Source: Sepioteuthis lessoniana (taxonomy: Eukaryota > Mollusca > Cephalopoda > Myopsida > Loliginidae). Taken from it: a stretch of 64,000 nt of DNA. The notes under the pieces were generated by a model. It had not been told where the DNA came from. It did not search any database and saw only the letters and a program-made list of their open reading frames with translations. The number at the start of each line of letters is the position of its first letter. The stretch's first letter is position 1. The DNA is taken from positions 65,322,461 through 65,386,460 of the forward strand of contig OY757904.1 in NCBI GenBank assembly GCA_963585895.1, read 5' to 3'. This document shows, piece by piece, positions 45,263 through 57,413 of this stretch. Both the position numbers and the translations under genes were made by a program.

Positions 45263-46573
45263 TTGCTTGGATTCAAAGGGTTTATTCGTATACCTTTACG
45301 TCCACCATGCTGCTTCCCATGTGTGTGTAAAAAAAAAAAGTGGGGGGTGCTTTCTTTTCCTTCAAGTTTAAACTTAGATAAAGTCCAGGACCAATGTATA
45401 TTTATTAGAGTTTTGGGGTATATTTTCACCTGTCTTCCGATACTGGCTCTAACATGTTTTTATTTTTTTTATTTTTCTGCTTTTTGTGGCATTGGGACTT
45501 ACATAGGTTGTTTAGTTTTCTAATTAAATGCTATCGAGTGGGGAAACTGTGACAATTCTAAGCTTTTAGAAAAGATTCAAAACCTTTCTGCCGTGTATTC
45601 TAATACATTTGACCAGAGTCATATATTCAATTTGGATTTATGTTAAAAATATCTTTATATTTAAAATACATTATTCAAGCGGCATTTTATAAAGGATAGA
45701 ACAGCATACAATTTTGTAAAAATTTCAGCATTTTAAGTTAGTAGGGCTTAAAGACATTATACTGACCAGTATTGAACCTATAATCTTCCTGTCGGCACAA
45801 GCTAGTTCTTCGTATCTTCAGTTCTGATCGGTACATAATGCACTTAAAAAATGCATCAAACTTTATGTAAGCATATGGATGTCTTACATGCCAAAAAAAA
45901 AATCCCCAGAATTATTATATTTAAGAAAAAAAGAACAATGGTATTACCCAATTCTTGGTAAAATTCCCACACTCAGACTGTCTGTTTGCGAATTTAGTTA
46001 TGTATATTTACCAGAGAACAGATTTTCAAACGAGGAAACTTTCTAAAAAAATTCTTTTAAAGTAATATATTTGATTTTGGATTCAAATGTATTTTAAAGA
46101 AGAAATATTCTTATTCATTACATTAGTTGTTTTATTTAATTTATTTTAAACAGTAATTGAAATAAACATTTATCCATGGAGAGTTTATGCTTTTTTTTCT
46201 GATTTAATCATATTTAATAAGTACATTTTCACCTGCATTATGAAAAAAATAATGAGATAAATCTGGCCTATGGATTGAATGGAGATTTGATTTTAAATTT
46301 CTAAAAAGTTTATCAGATAATATTTAGGACTATTCACGAAAAATGATTAGGAATTTTAGAATTCTTTCAGTAATAAATTGTTTTTCTCGCAAAACTTTGA
46401 TTTGTAAGTTGCGGGTTTTTAATTTGTAAAGGCCAAAGCTTGTAGACCTTATTTTTCGTTAATGTTTCAACTCTTGTCAAAATAAGATCAAAAGGTTTGC
46501 TTTAGAATCAGCTGTAAGCAAAATATGTCAAGATTAACCAGTAGATAGATATCAGCTAGCATTTAGCAATGAC
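45263..46573. other. unannotated stretch
   Basis: Bases 45294-45321 repeat 11127-11154 with one mismatch. A frame 45263-45523 has no motif. The remainder is AT-rich. Confidence 0.5.
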
Positions 46574-47027
46574 ATGTCCCAAAAATTTTTAAAGATTACG
46601 TGTGATCAAACATATACAAGAAAGAGATTCGAAGATTCCGAGTCAAAGAACGGGCAGGCAGACGACCACAGGTCAGGCCGACGACAGAAGACGATGTGGC
46701 TCCGATTGAGATGGAAGTCTGCCGTAGCCAACATCGCACGTGCACAAGAAGTGGCCGGTGTGAGAATCATAATAATTATGTCTGTGTCGACCCTTTCGTC
46801 TCGCACGGTTTACAGTCTCTATCTCATCAGTTGATACATTTCTTGGCCGATCTCTCACTTTTCGTCGATTACAATGAAAAAAGTTGTTACAATAAACTTC
46901 TGTATCCTGAAAAACAACTTAGTCATTCAGAATTCTGTTGCTTTACAACTTTCATCTTGGCACCGGTAACACTACATTCGTATCTGAGAATTATTGGAAA
47001 ACAAATAGGAGATAACTTTTTATCATA
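46574..47027 (+). mobile_element. possible LTR-retrotransposon remnant (pol end, LTR, leader)
   Basis: Less AT-rich patch. A frame at 46696-46780 gives PIEMEVCRSQHRTCTRSGR; a TRSGR-type ending is common at the C-terminus of Ty3/gypsy Pol. A possible LTR follows from about 46760 to 46954, with AATAAA at 46891-46896. Then comes CTTGGCACCGGTAACAC, which resembles a post-LTR leader or primer-binding region. Having a pol end and a leader on either side of one LTR would need a tandem or recombined element. Each part is weak; the call is tentative. Confidence 0.3.
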
Positions 47028-47324
47028 GCAATCTAAATGAAGACAGCGACTCGAACAAATCAAGGTAAAATACCAGGAGGAGAAAAAAGTTGAGCAATAT
47101 TTCGTTTATTGAATGCATTTTTTCTGTGGTGGTATAGGTGACGAAACACACTAAACGGTGAAATACAGATACCTGATTTTCCCCGAGTTCTACCTGCTGT
47201 ATTTGCCTCCTTTGCTTGGATCTCGATTGATTATAATTAAATTATTAGGATTTTTAATAATTTGCTCGTTTATAGGAATAATTGATTCATTCCAAGACAT
47301 AGATCCACTCATAAATACAGTTCA
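47028..47324. other. unannotated stretch
   Basis: Nothing recognised. Confidence 0.5.
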
Positions 47325-47535
47325 TAGTGTGTAGTGGTTAACATGCCGGAATATGTCATCTTTGAAAGCAATTTCGAAATCCAGTTTCACTATTATGTCC
47401 ATTTTTGGATAAATACTATTGGGAACGATATGAACTCCCTTACCTCCTAAGCTGTGTACTACAGCTATTCATATGGAAATTTGCTTTTGAATTGAATAAA
47501 CCACGAAGGTTCACGAAGGCCTAGTCATCAATGTT
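47325..47535 (+). mobile_element. SINE B1 copy
   Basis: GTGTAGTGGTTAACATGCC head, TTCGAAATCCAGTTTCAC as B-box region, GATATGAACTCCCTTACC body, and GAATAAACCACGAAGGTTC as the B1 3' end. Confidence 0.65.
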
Positions 47536-47924
47536 CTTGCAATCCGAGCGAAATTTCTTGATCAATCTGTTTACTGAATATAGAGCAATTGCTTTATCAC
47601 CTTTGGCGCAACAAATATTTTTTTGTAGAATATGGTCCACTTCTAAGTCGCAAAGAAAACATTTCTGAACTAGCCTACGTTGCACCTTCATATGTGTAGC
47701 TTTCAAAACAAACTTGGTGTGAAACAATACACAATGCGTGAGTGTACGAACTACGGTAATTCTACCTTTGCTTTGAGTGCTTCGGTCAGGAGATATACGC
47801 TCAGCAATTAGCAGGCATGAAAATAATGCAAACCCCTTATCTCTACGTAATCGAGTTCTATCGATTCAAATTTGATGAAACTCCTACAGAAATACAAGAA
47901 CAATATTTAGATTTAGCCCGGTTA
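47536..47924. other. unannotated stretch
   Basis: A 68-codon minus frame (47521-47727) has a few Cys but no recognisable domain. Confidence 0.5.
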
Positions 47925-48012
47925 AATAAAGTTGGTGATCTTAGTCAAGGGTGACCTAAAGGCTCCGTTTACAATAGCAACCGCACCGAGGTGAAGGGGA
48001 GGGCGCTACTTC
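47925..48012 (-). mobile_element. SINE A 3' portion, inverted
   Basis: Minus strand: AGTAGCGCCCTCCCCTTCAC, CGGTGCGGTTGCTATTG, GGTCACCCTTGACTAAG. It faces the next copy head to head. Confidence 0.65.
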
Positions 48013-48270
48013 ATTCAGGCCATTGGCCTAATGAGTAGAGTATTTGCCAATAGTCCAGGAGACTAAGCCCAAGTCGAATCATACCAAAGACTAAAAAACG
48101 GTACTTGATGCCACCTTGCTTAACACAACATTATAAAATAAGGGTCAAGAGTAAAGTAGAGTTATCCAGAGAATGGGGTAGTGCCAACACTTACACATCA
48201 GTGTGGTAGCTATTAAAAAAAGGAGCGTTCGGGTCACCCTCAACTAAGGTCACCAACTTTACTTATTTAG
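48013..48270 (+). mobile_element. SINE A, full copy
   Basis: Head GGCCATTGGCCTAATGAG, B-box-like AAGTCGAATCATACC, body GGTACTTGATGCCACC and TTATCCAGAGAATGGGG, end GGGTCACCCTCAACTAAGG. Confidence 0.7.
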
Positions 48271-48314
48271 ATTTAACGTTCAAAATAATATTTTAAATTT
48301 TTACGGCGTTTTCC

Positions 48315-48515
48315 TGTTGCGAAATTACTAATGAGCTGGACTTTGACCTTGTAGGAAGCAAGTTCGAACCAGAGTCGCACTATTATGTTCACTTTCACTC
48401 TAGTGCCATTGGGAAAGGTCAGAAGCCCCTTATCTCCTCAGATATGGGAGAAATAGTCACATTAATATTCAGCGACTAGGATTGTTTTAGTATTAAATGA
48501 TTGACAAGAGTTTAT
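48315..48515 (+). mobile_element. SINE B1 copy
   Basis: B-box AAGTTCGAACCAGAGTCGC and body CTATTATGTTCACTTTCAC, CCTTATCTCCTCAG. The A-box is eroded. Confidence 0.6.
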
Positions 48516-48649
48516 ATTCTGTTTAAAAGATTTCAGTATATTTTTCTACAAAAGGACCAGTTTATAAAGTGTATACTCTTGGATTTTTCTAAGGAAAAAC
48601 AGCTTGAATTGTTGAACACACTATCTCACACATACACAGACGCATGAAC

Positions 48650-48662
48650 ATACACACACACG

Positions 48663-48738
<76 letters not shown>
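48650..48738. repeat. (CA)n-(TA)n compound microsatellite
   Basis: Interrupted CA, then about 35 bases CA and 40 bases TA. Confidence 0.95.
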
Positions 48739-48743
<5 letters not shown>

Positions 48744-48879
48744 CGGGTATCAATAGGTATATCATATACATAAAAACACGTGCATATATAATACATTTTA
48801 TATATTTAATTATTGGCATTTTTATAAGATTAACCGATACATTCCGAGACATACATTCACTCATATATGCTTTACATAT

Positions 48880-49115
48880 GGTGGAGTGACTAACGAGCTG
48901 AAACATGTTATCATCGAATTCCAGAGAGTTCGAATTCCAGTTTCACTATCGTGTGCATTTTTAGACAAATACTCTTGGGAAAGATATTCACTTCCTTATC
49001 CTCCCAGCTATGGGTTAAATTGTACCACAACTATTTTTTATGTAAGCTTGTTTTTGGCTTGAATAATTAACGAAGTATAAAATTGCCATTATACAGAGAA
49101 ACCAAACCGAACAAA
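48880..49115 (+). mobile_element. SINE B1, near-complete copy
   Basis: GTGGAGTGACTAACGAGC head, GAGTTCGAATTCCAGTTTC with a consensus B-box, CTTATCCTCCCAGCTATGGG body, TTGAATAATTAACGAAG end. Confidence 0.7.
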
Positions 49116-49636
49116 ACCAGATCAGAAGTTATTAAAATTGAAGAATTTTTTCCATACCCCATCTAACCACATCACAAAAACAGCAACAAAAATAATATGA
49201 TTTTCCTTTTAGACTAAAAGTAAGTAGAAACTTCTCGATCAATGATATATTTAAATGAAGCGTGATGTTCACTGATCGTTTAAAATATTGCAAAACTTTT
49301 CGAAGGAAAATTAATGGGAAAACATTCCGCACTGAAAAATATTTTTTGGGATCTTATCTTCGAAATATTTTGTACACTAGGAAGCTATTGCAGTGATTAA
49401 TGTGCACATATAAAGTTTCGTTCGTTTTAAATTCACAGCAACGTGCCGCTGAGTTCTTTCTACCTTGACAGTTTATGGCATTTACAGAGCGATATAATAT
49501 GCAGCTGACGTTAATATTCATGTTATCAGTCCATAAGTCTTTGAAAATGTTTGCGGGTTTCTACCTGCGTATAATTTATCGATATTATCAGGAAAGTCTG
49601 CTTCAGACAGAACTAAGTAAACAGACACGCAATTTA

Positions 49637-49638
<2 letters not shown>
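49116..49638. other. unannotated stretch
   Basis: AT-rich; the 49475-49714 frame is extended only by the TA repeat. Confidence 0.5.

Positions 49639-49702
<64 letters not shown>
49639..49702. repeat. (TA)n microsatellite
   Basis: About 63 bases of TA. Confidence 0.95.
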
Positions 49703-49704
<2 letters not shown>

Positions 49705-49924
49705 GTATGAGTGAGTGTGTTTTGTCAGCGCGTGTGTGGGTGAATGTCATATTAGCATTTAACACTGTTTAGCTCATAAATCATCAACAGAGTCTCTCGA
49801 ACACTAAAACATAGCAATTTTGTCACGCTGACAATTTCTATTGAAGGTACTTCAGTTCTCATTGGATACCTTCCTATTTAGTGTCTGTATTAGGTTTTGT
49901 TAAAAGCTAAATAGTGTCTATTGT

Positions 49925-50683
49925 AGAGATAAAAGGGTATCTGGAGAGAGAAATCGAATCTTTCCTGAGAGCAGTATAAAAAAACCTCATAAGGACCAAC
50001 TATGTTAATGCAAACTCAGATAAGACACAAGAAAATAGCAAATTGAGTTATGTGGTGATGGAAACGAAATAATTAGTCACAAAATAAATGAATGCTGCAA
50101 AATAGCGCAAAACGAGTATTACACTAGACATATCTGAATGGGGAAGGTGGTCCACTTGTAACTGTGCAAGAAATTCAAATTTTAGTATATGAACATGTGG
50201 TATATGTCCAACCCAGAATACATCCTGTTGAATGAGACACACAAACTTCTCTGCGATTTCATCATACAAACATATCCCCTCTATATGGCCAGATGACCAG
50301 ACGTGCTGATATTCAACAAAAAGAGTGAACCTGTCGAATACTTCACCTTGTCCTCCAGGTGGACCACCAAGTGACAATAAAAGATATTGAAAAGAAAGAT
50401 AAGTGCCGATATCTTGCTTCAGATTAAAAAAATATGGAACATGAAAGTGACAGTGAAACAAACTTTAATTTGTGCGCTCAGTACAGTCACTGAATGATTG
50501 GTAAAGGGAGAGAAGGACTTGGAAATAAGAGGATGTGTAGATACCAGTACTACAGCATTTTTAGAAGAATATTATGAAGTATCCTGGAGACTTAAAGAGG
50601 TTTTAAGTCACTCAGACTCCTGTCTAAAAGCATAGGCTAATGCTGTTGTGAAAAACCAAATGAATAAATTAATAATAATAATC
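49925..50683 (+). mobile_element. R4/Dong-like LINE fragment (copy D5)
   Basis: Plus-strand frames, interrupted by stops, give REIESFLRAV, RTNYVNANSDKTQENSK and a decayed zinc knuckle. Then ACNCARNSNF, an endonuclease-like region around 50280-50310, and DIEKKDKCRYLA at 50375-50405. The non-coding end GTGAAAAACCAAATGAATAAA leads into (TAA)n at 50668-50683. The minus-strand frame 50461-50048 is a shadow. Confidence 0.7.
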
Positions 50684-53586
50684 CCTTGTAAACAATTTAA
50701 CTTGAATTGATAAGTTTTAAAACATAATTTGCAATTATATCATATAGAATCTTCCCATCGAACATTTACAAAGTTATTAGATAACCATTTATTAGCCAAA
50801 AAAAGATAAGATGTAACGGATTCTCACCCAATTCCATTATCATTCAAACATACACATTTCACTAATAGAGTGGACAATAGTAGGTACAAACACGTCAGTT
50901 TACAGCGAACTTAGAAATAAGGTCAAAAGAGGTATTAAAGATTATCAGAACTGGAGTATCCCTTGGATGCAAATTAGTCTAATACGCTAGATACACTTTC
51001 TGATTGGCGTCTATTCCTTCTAAAGAAGATTTAGTTGGCGTTCTCTAAGCCCAGCCGACTGAGTTCAAAATAAACATTCGTAGAAGAATAAAGTGTTAGA
51101 ATTATATGTCGCTCTAATTGATATATAATTTACCTTTATTTCTCTTATATCATAACCTATTATGAAAATAGTTGGCCTTACGTTGTTATGTTCTCTGGAT
51201 GACTGTTCAAAAAATTTAATAATTTAATAGGAGTATCTTTATTTTAAATAAAGCTGAACTGGTATTATAGACACCATCTGGGAAAACTTCTAATATTGTG
51301 CTGACCTATAAGGTGAACAGTTGGAAACTTTAAAATTATAATAGAAAGGGATTTCCATAGAAATATTAATATCTTTTTAAATACCTTGCAGCTTCCTCTT
51401 GGCTAGATTTTCCATTTTATTTCATTTGTTATGGCTTAACAATATTGTAGCTTTATATGTTCAATAAAGCATAATCTCATTTAGGTCAGATCATTAAATC
51501 TAGACGTTTTTTAAAACCCTAAAATTTTTTTTAACCAAATTTAAGCAGATGGGTATTTATCCTTTCAAAATTGTGCACAGGAAAATACTATGGAATAACG
51601 GAAAGTTGAGGAAGAAATATGAAATGATCTTGTAATTAGATTACTGAAAATATTACCAGCGGAAGAGTAGATAAACAAATCGTTCTACAACTAAAAGACA
51701 ATTCTTGCAGACTTTATATGGTGCTATTGATTTAGACAATCTTATCAAACTAAATAATTTAATCTGTTTTATTTACGGTATATTCAATGATGTCACAAAG
51801 TTCTGACATTAAATAAAAATAACTTCCATCTTATCAGCAATAAATTTTTAATAATTTAGCTCTCAAATTCCAAGAAACCAGATTTACCAGTTCAGATGCT
51901 GATATGTGTCAATGTAAAAGAGATAATAAGGTCTCTCCCACTGAATCAAACTTCAAGCTAGCATTTTTTATCGAATATCTTACAGCTACCTTCCTGAGCA
52001 GTTGTGACATATTTATCTACTGCTAATAGAAAACCATGGAGAAAACCCTCTAAATGTATTAGTTCAATAACTTTTACCAGTATTATTATATATTTTTAAG
52101 AAATCCCGAGCCTAGCTTTTCCGACTGTGATGTCAAGATACCATTCATTCGATGATATACGATATATAGTCGTCAATATTCACCTAAAAACCTACAGGCA
52201 CTAGAAGTTAATTTTAGTATTTTATGACATCAGTATTTGAAAATTTTCACGTGAAAACGGTTATTAAAGTCGTTAATATAATGCTCAAGTAGTGTTGCTA
52301 TCTCTTGGCCTTTTTCTAAAAAAATCTAACTTTGATATCTATCTGAGCATCTGGAGTAGTTTGTGTGTCACGTAAAAACTCTCACTGGTGTAATGATTTA
52401 TATACTCGATGTTTGTCCTTCTATTAGAATCAGATGAGACAAGACCGACAGACAAGTAGTCTTGATGCATGATCCATCATGCCAGGTGTTACAATAAAGC
52501 CTCTTCTTAAACATTAGAATATTTAGCAGCATGATTGATGTGCAGCTGATATCATCTACAGCAAATAGTGAATTGACATATGAATAAAGAAATCAATTTT
52601 CAAACTCGGATTACCTCAGGTACCGGTAGTGCTAAGTCAAAGTTTATTTAAGCTAACTGCTGCACAGTTTTAAAAATATTCAATCTTCATTTGTGGCCTA
52701 CAGAGCACCTTGAAATATGATTATGTTTTACGTTTATGTTATACGTTGCCGTTCTTAACCTTTTTAGCTAGAGGGGAAAAAAACTCATGAGAACCGGGGA
52801 AAGATTTAAGAAAATCAGGAAAACTGCGTAATTCAAAAGGTTGCAATCATAATTTATTAATGAACCATATTTTGTTTTTGGCAGACTCAAAGAATATGTA
52901 ATAGTGGGATTAAATGTCGAGGATTTTAGATGTATTATATCAAATATCTGATCAATTGGCTGTTGCGAACGCAGCGTACTCTCGGCATGTTTCTATTAAG
53001 AAAACAATTGTTCACAGCTATAATTAGTGCCAATTATGCTTACTACTACTTTTGATGTGGTTAGAAAATCGTTATGTTAGCAGTATTTGGTTTTTATCAA
53101 AATTATCAAGCAAGAAATTTCACTTCAGAATCTTCTTAAGAGAGAAAATCAAAAAGTTGCATCTGTTATTTCTATCGTACTTGTTCATATTCAACATGAA
53201 AAAGTGAGGATAACATTTTGAAATGTAGTGTACAACAGCACAAATGGCCATTTATATATGCATGTGAGCCTAGGGCCGCAGATCAAGTATTCCCATCGTA
53301 GGTAATACAAATTTGAAAAATGTACTGTATTGTGATTTAATGATCCCACCGACTTGAGTTAAAATTATGGATGTAGCTCTTTGCATTTTACATGGGGTAA
53401 TTACTCTTATAAAATATATGCATCCAACAATTTTCCTTACAGCAATGAGTAAACTTTAGGACTGCCTGTGATTTTTATACTTAGAAGGGAAACCGGTCTA
53501 TGAGAAAGAAAAATTTTAATTCAACCCAGTGAAAGTCAGCTTAAAAGTTCATGCTGTATCACATACTGCTTCTATGGGTAGCTAGG
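50684..53586. other. long AT-rich stretch, nothing recognised
   Basis: No frame over 60 codons and no repeat signature in about 2.9 kb. It could be old decayed repeats or unique intronic/intergenic DNA. Confidence 0.55.

Positions 53587-53645
<59 letters not shown>
53587..53645. repeat. (TA)n microsatellite
   Basis: About 56 bases of TA, just before a SINE. Confidence 0.95.
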
Positions 53646-53647
<2 letters not shown>

Positions 53648-53925
53648 CTGGAAATGCCCGTGGTGAATGGTTACCGCCGAAAGAAATGGACAATGACCCA
53701 AATTCAAATATTGTGGGAGTCAATTCGCATTTCAATAATACCCTTAGGAAAGGTATGAATCTAACAATTTTTATTCCCGCTATGGGTAAATGGTAGGGGA
53801 ACTTGGGCTCTATAACCTTGGTATAGCAACCGATCTAGGCAAAGATAACTCTGACTTCAAATATGTTAAACTCAACTTAAAAGTTGACCTTTTATCACTT
53901 TCTACAAATGATAAGGGGTCCAGTA
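53648..53925 (+). mobile_element. SINE B2 copy
   Basis: GGTGAATGGTTACCGCC head, CCCTTAGGAAAGGTATGAAT and CCGCTATGGGTAAATGG body, then the B2-only half AACCGATCTAGGCAAAGATA and AAAGTTGACCTTTTATCAC. Confidence 0.75.
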
Positions 53926-55734
53926 GATGTATATATATTATTATTATTATATTATTCTGATTACAATTTTCTTTTATCAATAATTTAGTCGGTTGTGTAG
54001 CAAACCTCATTCGGGTTGTCATTTGATGATATCTAGAGTAAACACTGATAAGAGACAATGGAAGGATTCAAAAGTCTGCACCGAATTTCTTTAGAAAAGC
54101 CTGCATTAACGCAACGACTACTCAAATATTATTATTTTTCTTAACCTTAATTCAAACCAAGAATCAAGTTTCATTTTCTTTCTCTATTCACGGTGTGTTT
54201 TTTTATTATTATTTTTACACTAGCAAAAAATAAAAAATGTATATTTTGCATGAGTCATTTATTCCAATACATATTCAGTAGTATAAAAAAATGTCATTGT
54301 TCATGACATATTGGGCGACAGACTAAAGAGCAAAATAAGTATAAAACACCAGATCTCGTAAATAGATTGTATCTCATGAAAAAAATAATCAATTAATTTT
54401 CTATTATAGCTCATATATTTTCCTGTTCAGTCATGCTAAATTCACCTGTTACCACGTAGTGTTGAGTCATATTCATAAGCACCATTTAACACTAAATCAC
54501 ATGAGATAATTAGTGATCTCTCAGCTCACTTCAAAAATGAGAGGCTATTTATGAAAAATGAATCGATGCAAAACTATGTAGAAATGTTATATATTCGGTA
54601 TATATCTCATTCATTTACATTGGGAGATAAGAAAATTCTCCAAAAACTTTTTTATCAATTGAATTTCGGTTTTATTTTCAGTTCAGCTTGATTATATGTG
54701 GATGCAGAATATCTGAAGAACTCAATGTTTATAAAACTGAAAATTCCCAGAATATAGATGTTTGCATAATGGTATATCCTAATACATATAAGAAGCTTTA
54801 ATATTTTTTTTTTATTTTGGTCATTTTCTATATTGTCAAATTTTTATTGTACTTGTTAAGTGTGTGCAAAAGTTTGCAGTACATTTTTTCGGTAAGATCA
54901 ATTTATACAACGTATTCTCTCTAATTATCTTTTAAGACTTTTATATGCTCACATGCACAAACACATACGTATACACACTAATATCCACAAATAAACACAT
55001 ATATGTGTATACACTAGATTTGATGGGTACATTTCGTCATTTTCAGCTATTAATTTAGAGTATGTTCTTTATTTGTTATAGGTTTTGTCTTGAGTACAGC
55101 TAACTAGTTTCCGTGCTTATCTGGATCGTGAGGTTGGTTGCAGGAAGACCTTAAACCTGGGAACAAGAATCTACAATATGCCACAAATGAAAGAGTATCC
55201 AGTTTTGGCAGTCAGAAATTTCTGCGACAATATCACCTCTAGAATCTGAGTGCCTTACTTTATAGATTACAAACCTCTTGTATGGGATACGGTTGATCGA
55301 GTGACCAAGAAAACTCTGCACAAGACCAAACATTAACAGAATGCATGGATTATGGGAACATTTACTAATTTAATCTAAGCAACTGTCTAAAAGACTTGTT
55401 AGAGATTCCGAAGACCTCAGATGGCTGAGGTTGAAGCCGATAGAGATTTCTTTGAATAAAGTTAATATATAACATTTTCGTCTAGTTTTAATTAATATAT
55501 CTTATAAATTTTCCTTTTTGCGTTATGTAGACAATTGACTAATCCTACCCTGTATTTGTATATGCAATGCGTACATATATGATGTGTTGGTCATATTTTT
55601 ATATAGATATATTAAAAGATGTGTATGTATATAAGGCAAAATAATATATTCCTAGAGACACATGTTGCGTAGCCATATACACGAATATGGCCATGTGCAA
55701 AATAGACATGTAATGTTCATTACTACAGAACATA
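53926..55734. other. AT-rich stretch with one unexplained patch
   Basis: Bases about 55090-55440 are less AT-rich and partly open (55333-55151 minus, 60 codons), ending near a TTTGAATAAAG signal. I do not recognise the sequence. The rest is featureless. Confidence 0.45.
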
Positions 55735-56215
55735 TAAAGAACATGAATCTCAAAAACACGTAACTACTTCTTGTTCAGGTACGAAACCTTTTTATTAACT
55801 TTGAGTTAAAGGTTTCGACGTAAGGAGGAGAGACACAATCTTCTATGCTGTCTTATTCATTTGACCCCCAACTCGAGCGGCCCCCATCGGGCGCACGTTC
55901 GCCTCGCGCCTGCGAGCTCCAATATCGATTCTTCTCGTTTGGCGTCTAAAACCCGACTCTTATTTTCTTCAAATTCTCACACAAACTCCCACGTGCTTCC
56001 GGTGCGTGATGTCACCTGCACCTTGTCACCCAGTATCGTCTCGGACTGTTATGACATCTGAGTGACACCTCCATCCGCTCGCGTGCACCCGCGTTAACAC
56101 CTGCTCCAATCTTACTCCCAACCAACTCATGTGCTGAGCCGAAAGGTTCTCAGCCTAACTAAACTCAAAGGCATGAACCGAAATCCCTCGGCTATTTCAC
56201 AACACACAGATTAAC
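55735..56215 (-). other. CpG-rich block, LTR-like or promoter-like
   Basis: Bases 55860-56110 are the most CpG-dense DNA in the window (for example CGGGCGCACGTTCGCCTCGC). On the minus strand the block is followed by AATAAA at 55791-55796. TGTGTTGTGAAATAGCC near 56215 could be an LTR start. An inverted motif GCTGAG/CTCAGC with a 10-base spacer lies near 56131-56152. It could be an LTR, an unmethylated CpG-island promoter, or a captured GC-rich sequence. No coding frame is convincing. Confidence 0.4.
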
Positions 56216-56254
56216 TCATATATACAGCATATATAACGTATGGGCTATCTTACT

Positions 56255-56495
56255 GGCGGGGTGTACCTCGTGATGTAATGGTTAAAGCGCTAATAGTCGG
56301 AGTCGTAGTAAGTGAGTTCGAACTCCAGTCGCACTATTACCTTCACTTTCGGACAAATACCCTTGGGAAATGTATGAACCCCCTAATCCTCCCGGCTGTG
56401 GGTTAAACAACATCACTGCTGTTCTTCTTAAAGTATGGCTTTGGCATAAAATAACCCACGAAGGTTGATATGCCATTAAACAAAGAAACGAAAAC
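56255..56495 (+). mobile_element. SINE B1, best-preserved copy
   Basis: Head TGATGTAATGGTTAAAGCGC (A-box), GAGTTCGAACTCCAGTCGC (consensus B-box, about 45 bases downstream), body CTTCACTTTCGGACAAATAC, CCCTTGGGAAATGTATGAA, CCCCCTAATCCTCCCGGC. The 3' end reads AAAATAACCCACGAAGGTTG then ATATGCCATTAAAC. Suitable reference for the family. Confidence 0.85.
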
Positions 56496-56544
56496 CCCAA
56501 ACCCTATCATACTGGACAACGACATCATCGTACATCAGTTCATA

Positions 56545-56688
56545 TGGACACATAATTCGAGAAAGGTATGAATCTCCTTAGTCCCCAAGATATGGTTTAG
56601 TGACACTACTGTTCACTTACAAGAATGACTTTGGCATTTATTGACCCACGACGTTTAATATGCCATTAAAACTAAAACCTCCATCTAT
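56545..56688 (+). mobile_element. SINE B1, 5'-truncated copy
   Basis: From GAGAAAGGTATGAATCTCC to GACTTTGGCATTTATTGACC and AATATGCCATTAAAAC. Confidence 0.65.
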
Positions 56689-56831
56689 AAATACGTCTTT
56701 TTTCAAATGTATCAAGTAAGTTTATATTTATATTACGCACACTTTTTAGTGTATGCCTACAAATGCACCATATGCACGAGTACACACACACACACAAAAC
56801 ATATACACATACTCACGCACAAACACATAAA

Positions 56832-56881
<50 letters not shown>

Positions 56882-57413
56882 CTGTGCACGGATGTGTGTG
56901 TGTGTGTACGGGTCGTAGTTGACCGTTTGATAGGGGTGTGGCTTTTTATATATTAGCGATACGCAAACAAATTTAACTAATGTATATTTAATAATTGCAT
57001 GAGTTTTAAATATGATGAACATTCTGAGATACATCGGCGAATACTATTTCTATTCCTATTTAAAAATGGGCTAAATTATCGCACAGCTCTTACGCGTAAG
57101 ATATAATTTCACCATAACAAAAGAAAAAAAATGAAACCAAAACCAAAAAAAAAAAGCATCGTTAGGGATTTCTTGAATAGAAAAAGTGCAAATTCGGTTT
57201 TTTGAATTTGATAATTTTTTCAAAAAATATATATTGACATTATTCTTGAGAAGAATGTAGTGATGTTCAAGTTAGGTGGTTCTATCTTATTTTTTTAAAC
57301 TGACGTTGCCTGGACTTGAGAAGATCGTAGTTGATACGAACAATATCAAAGTGAAAAATGATTATAAGAAAAAGGAAAACAACATAAAGCCCTTATTTAA
57401 AAAAAATAAGCTA
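56689..57413. other. unannotated stretch with a (CT)n-(TA)n array
   Basis: CA-rich 56780-56830, (CT)n-(TA)n at 56835-56882, then AT-rich DNA with no signal. Confidence 0.55.

Noticed and set aside
50048-50461. 137-codon minus frame
   Set aside because: Antisense of the plus-strand LINE fragment D5; the plus strand carries the recognisable LINE motifs.
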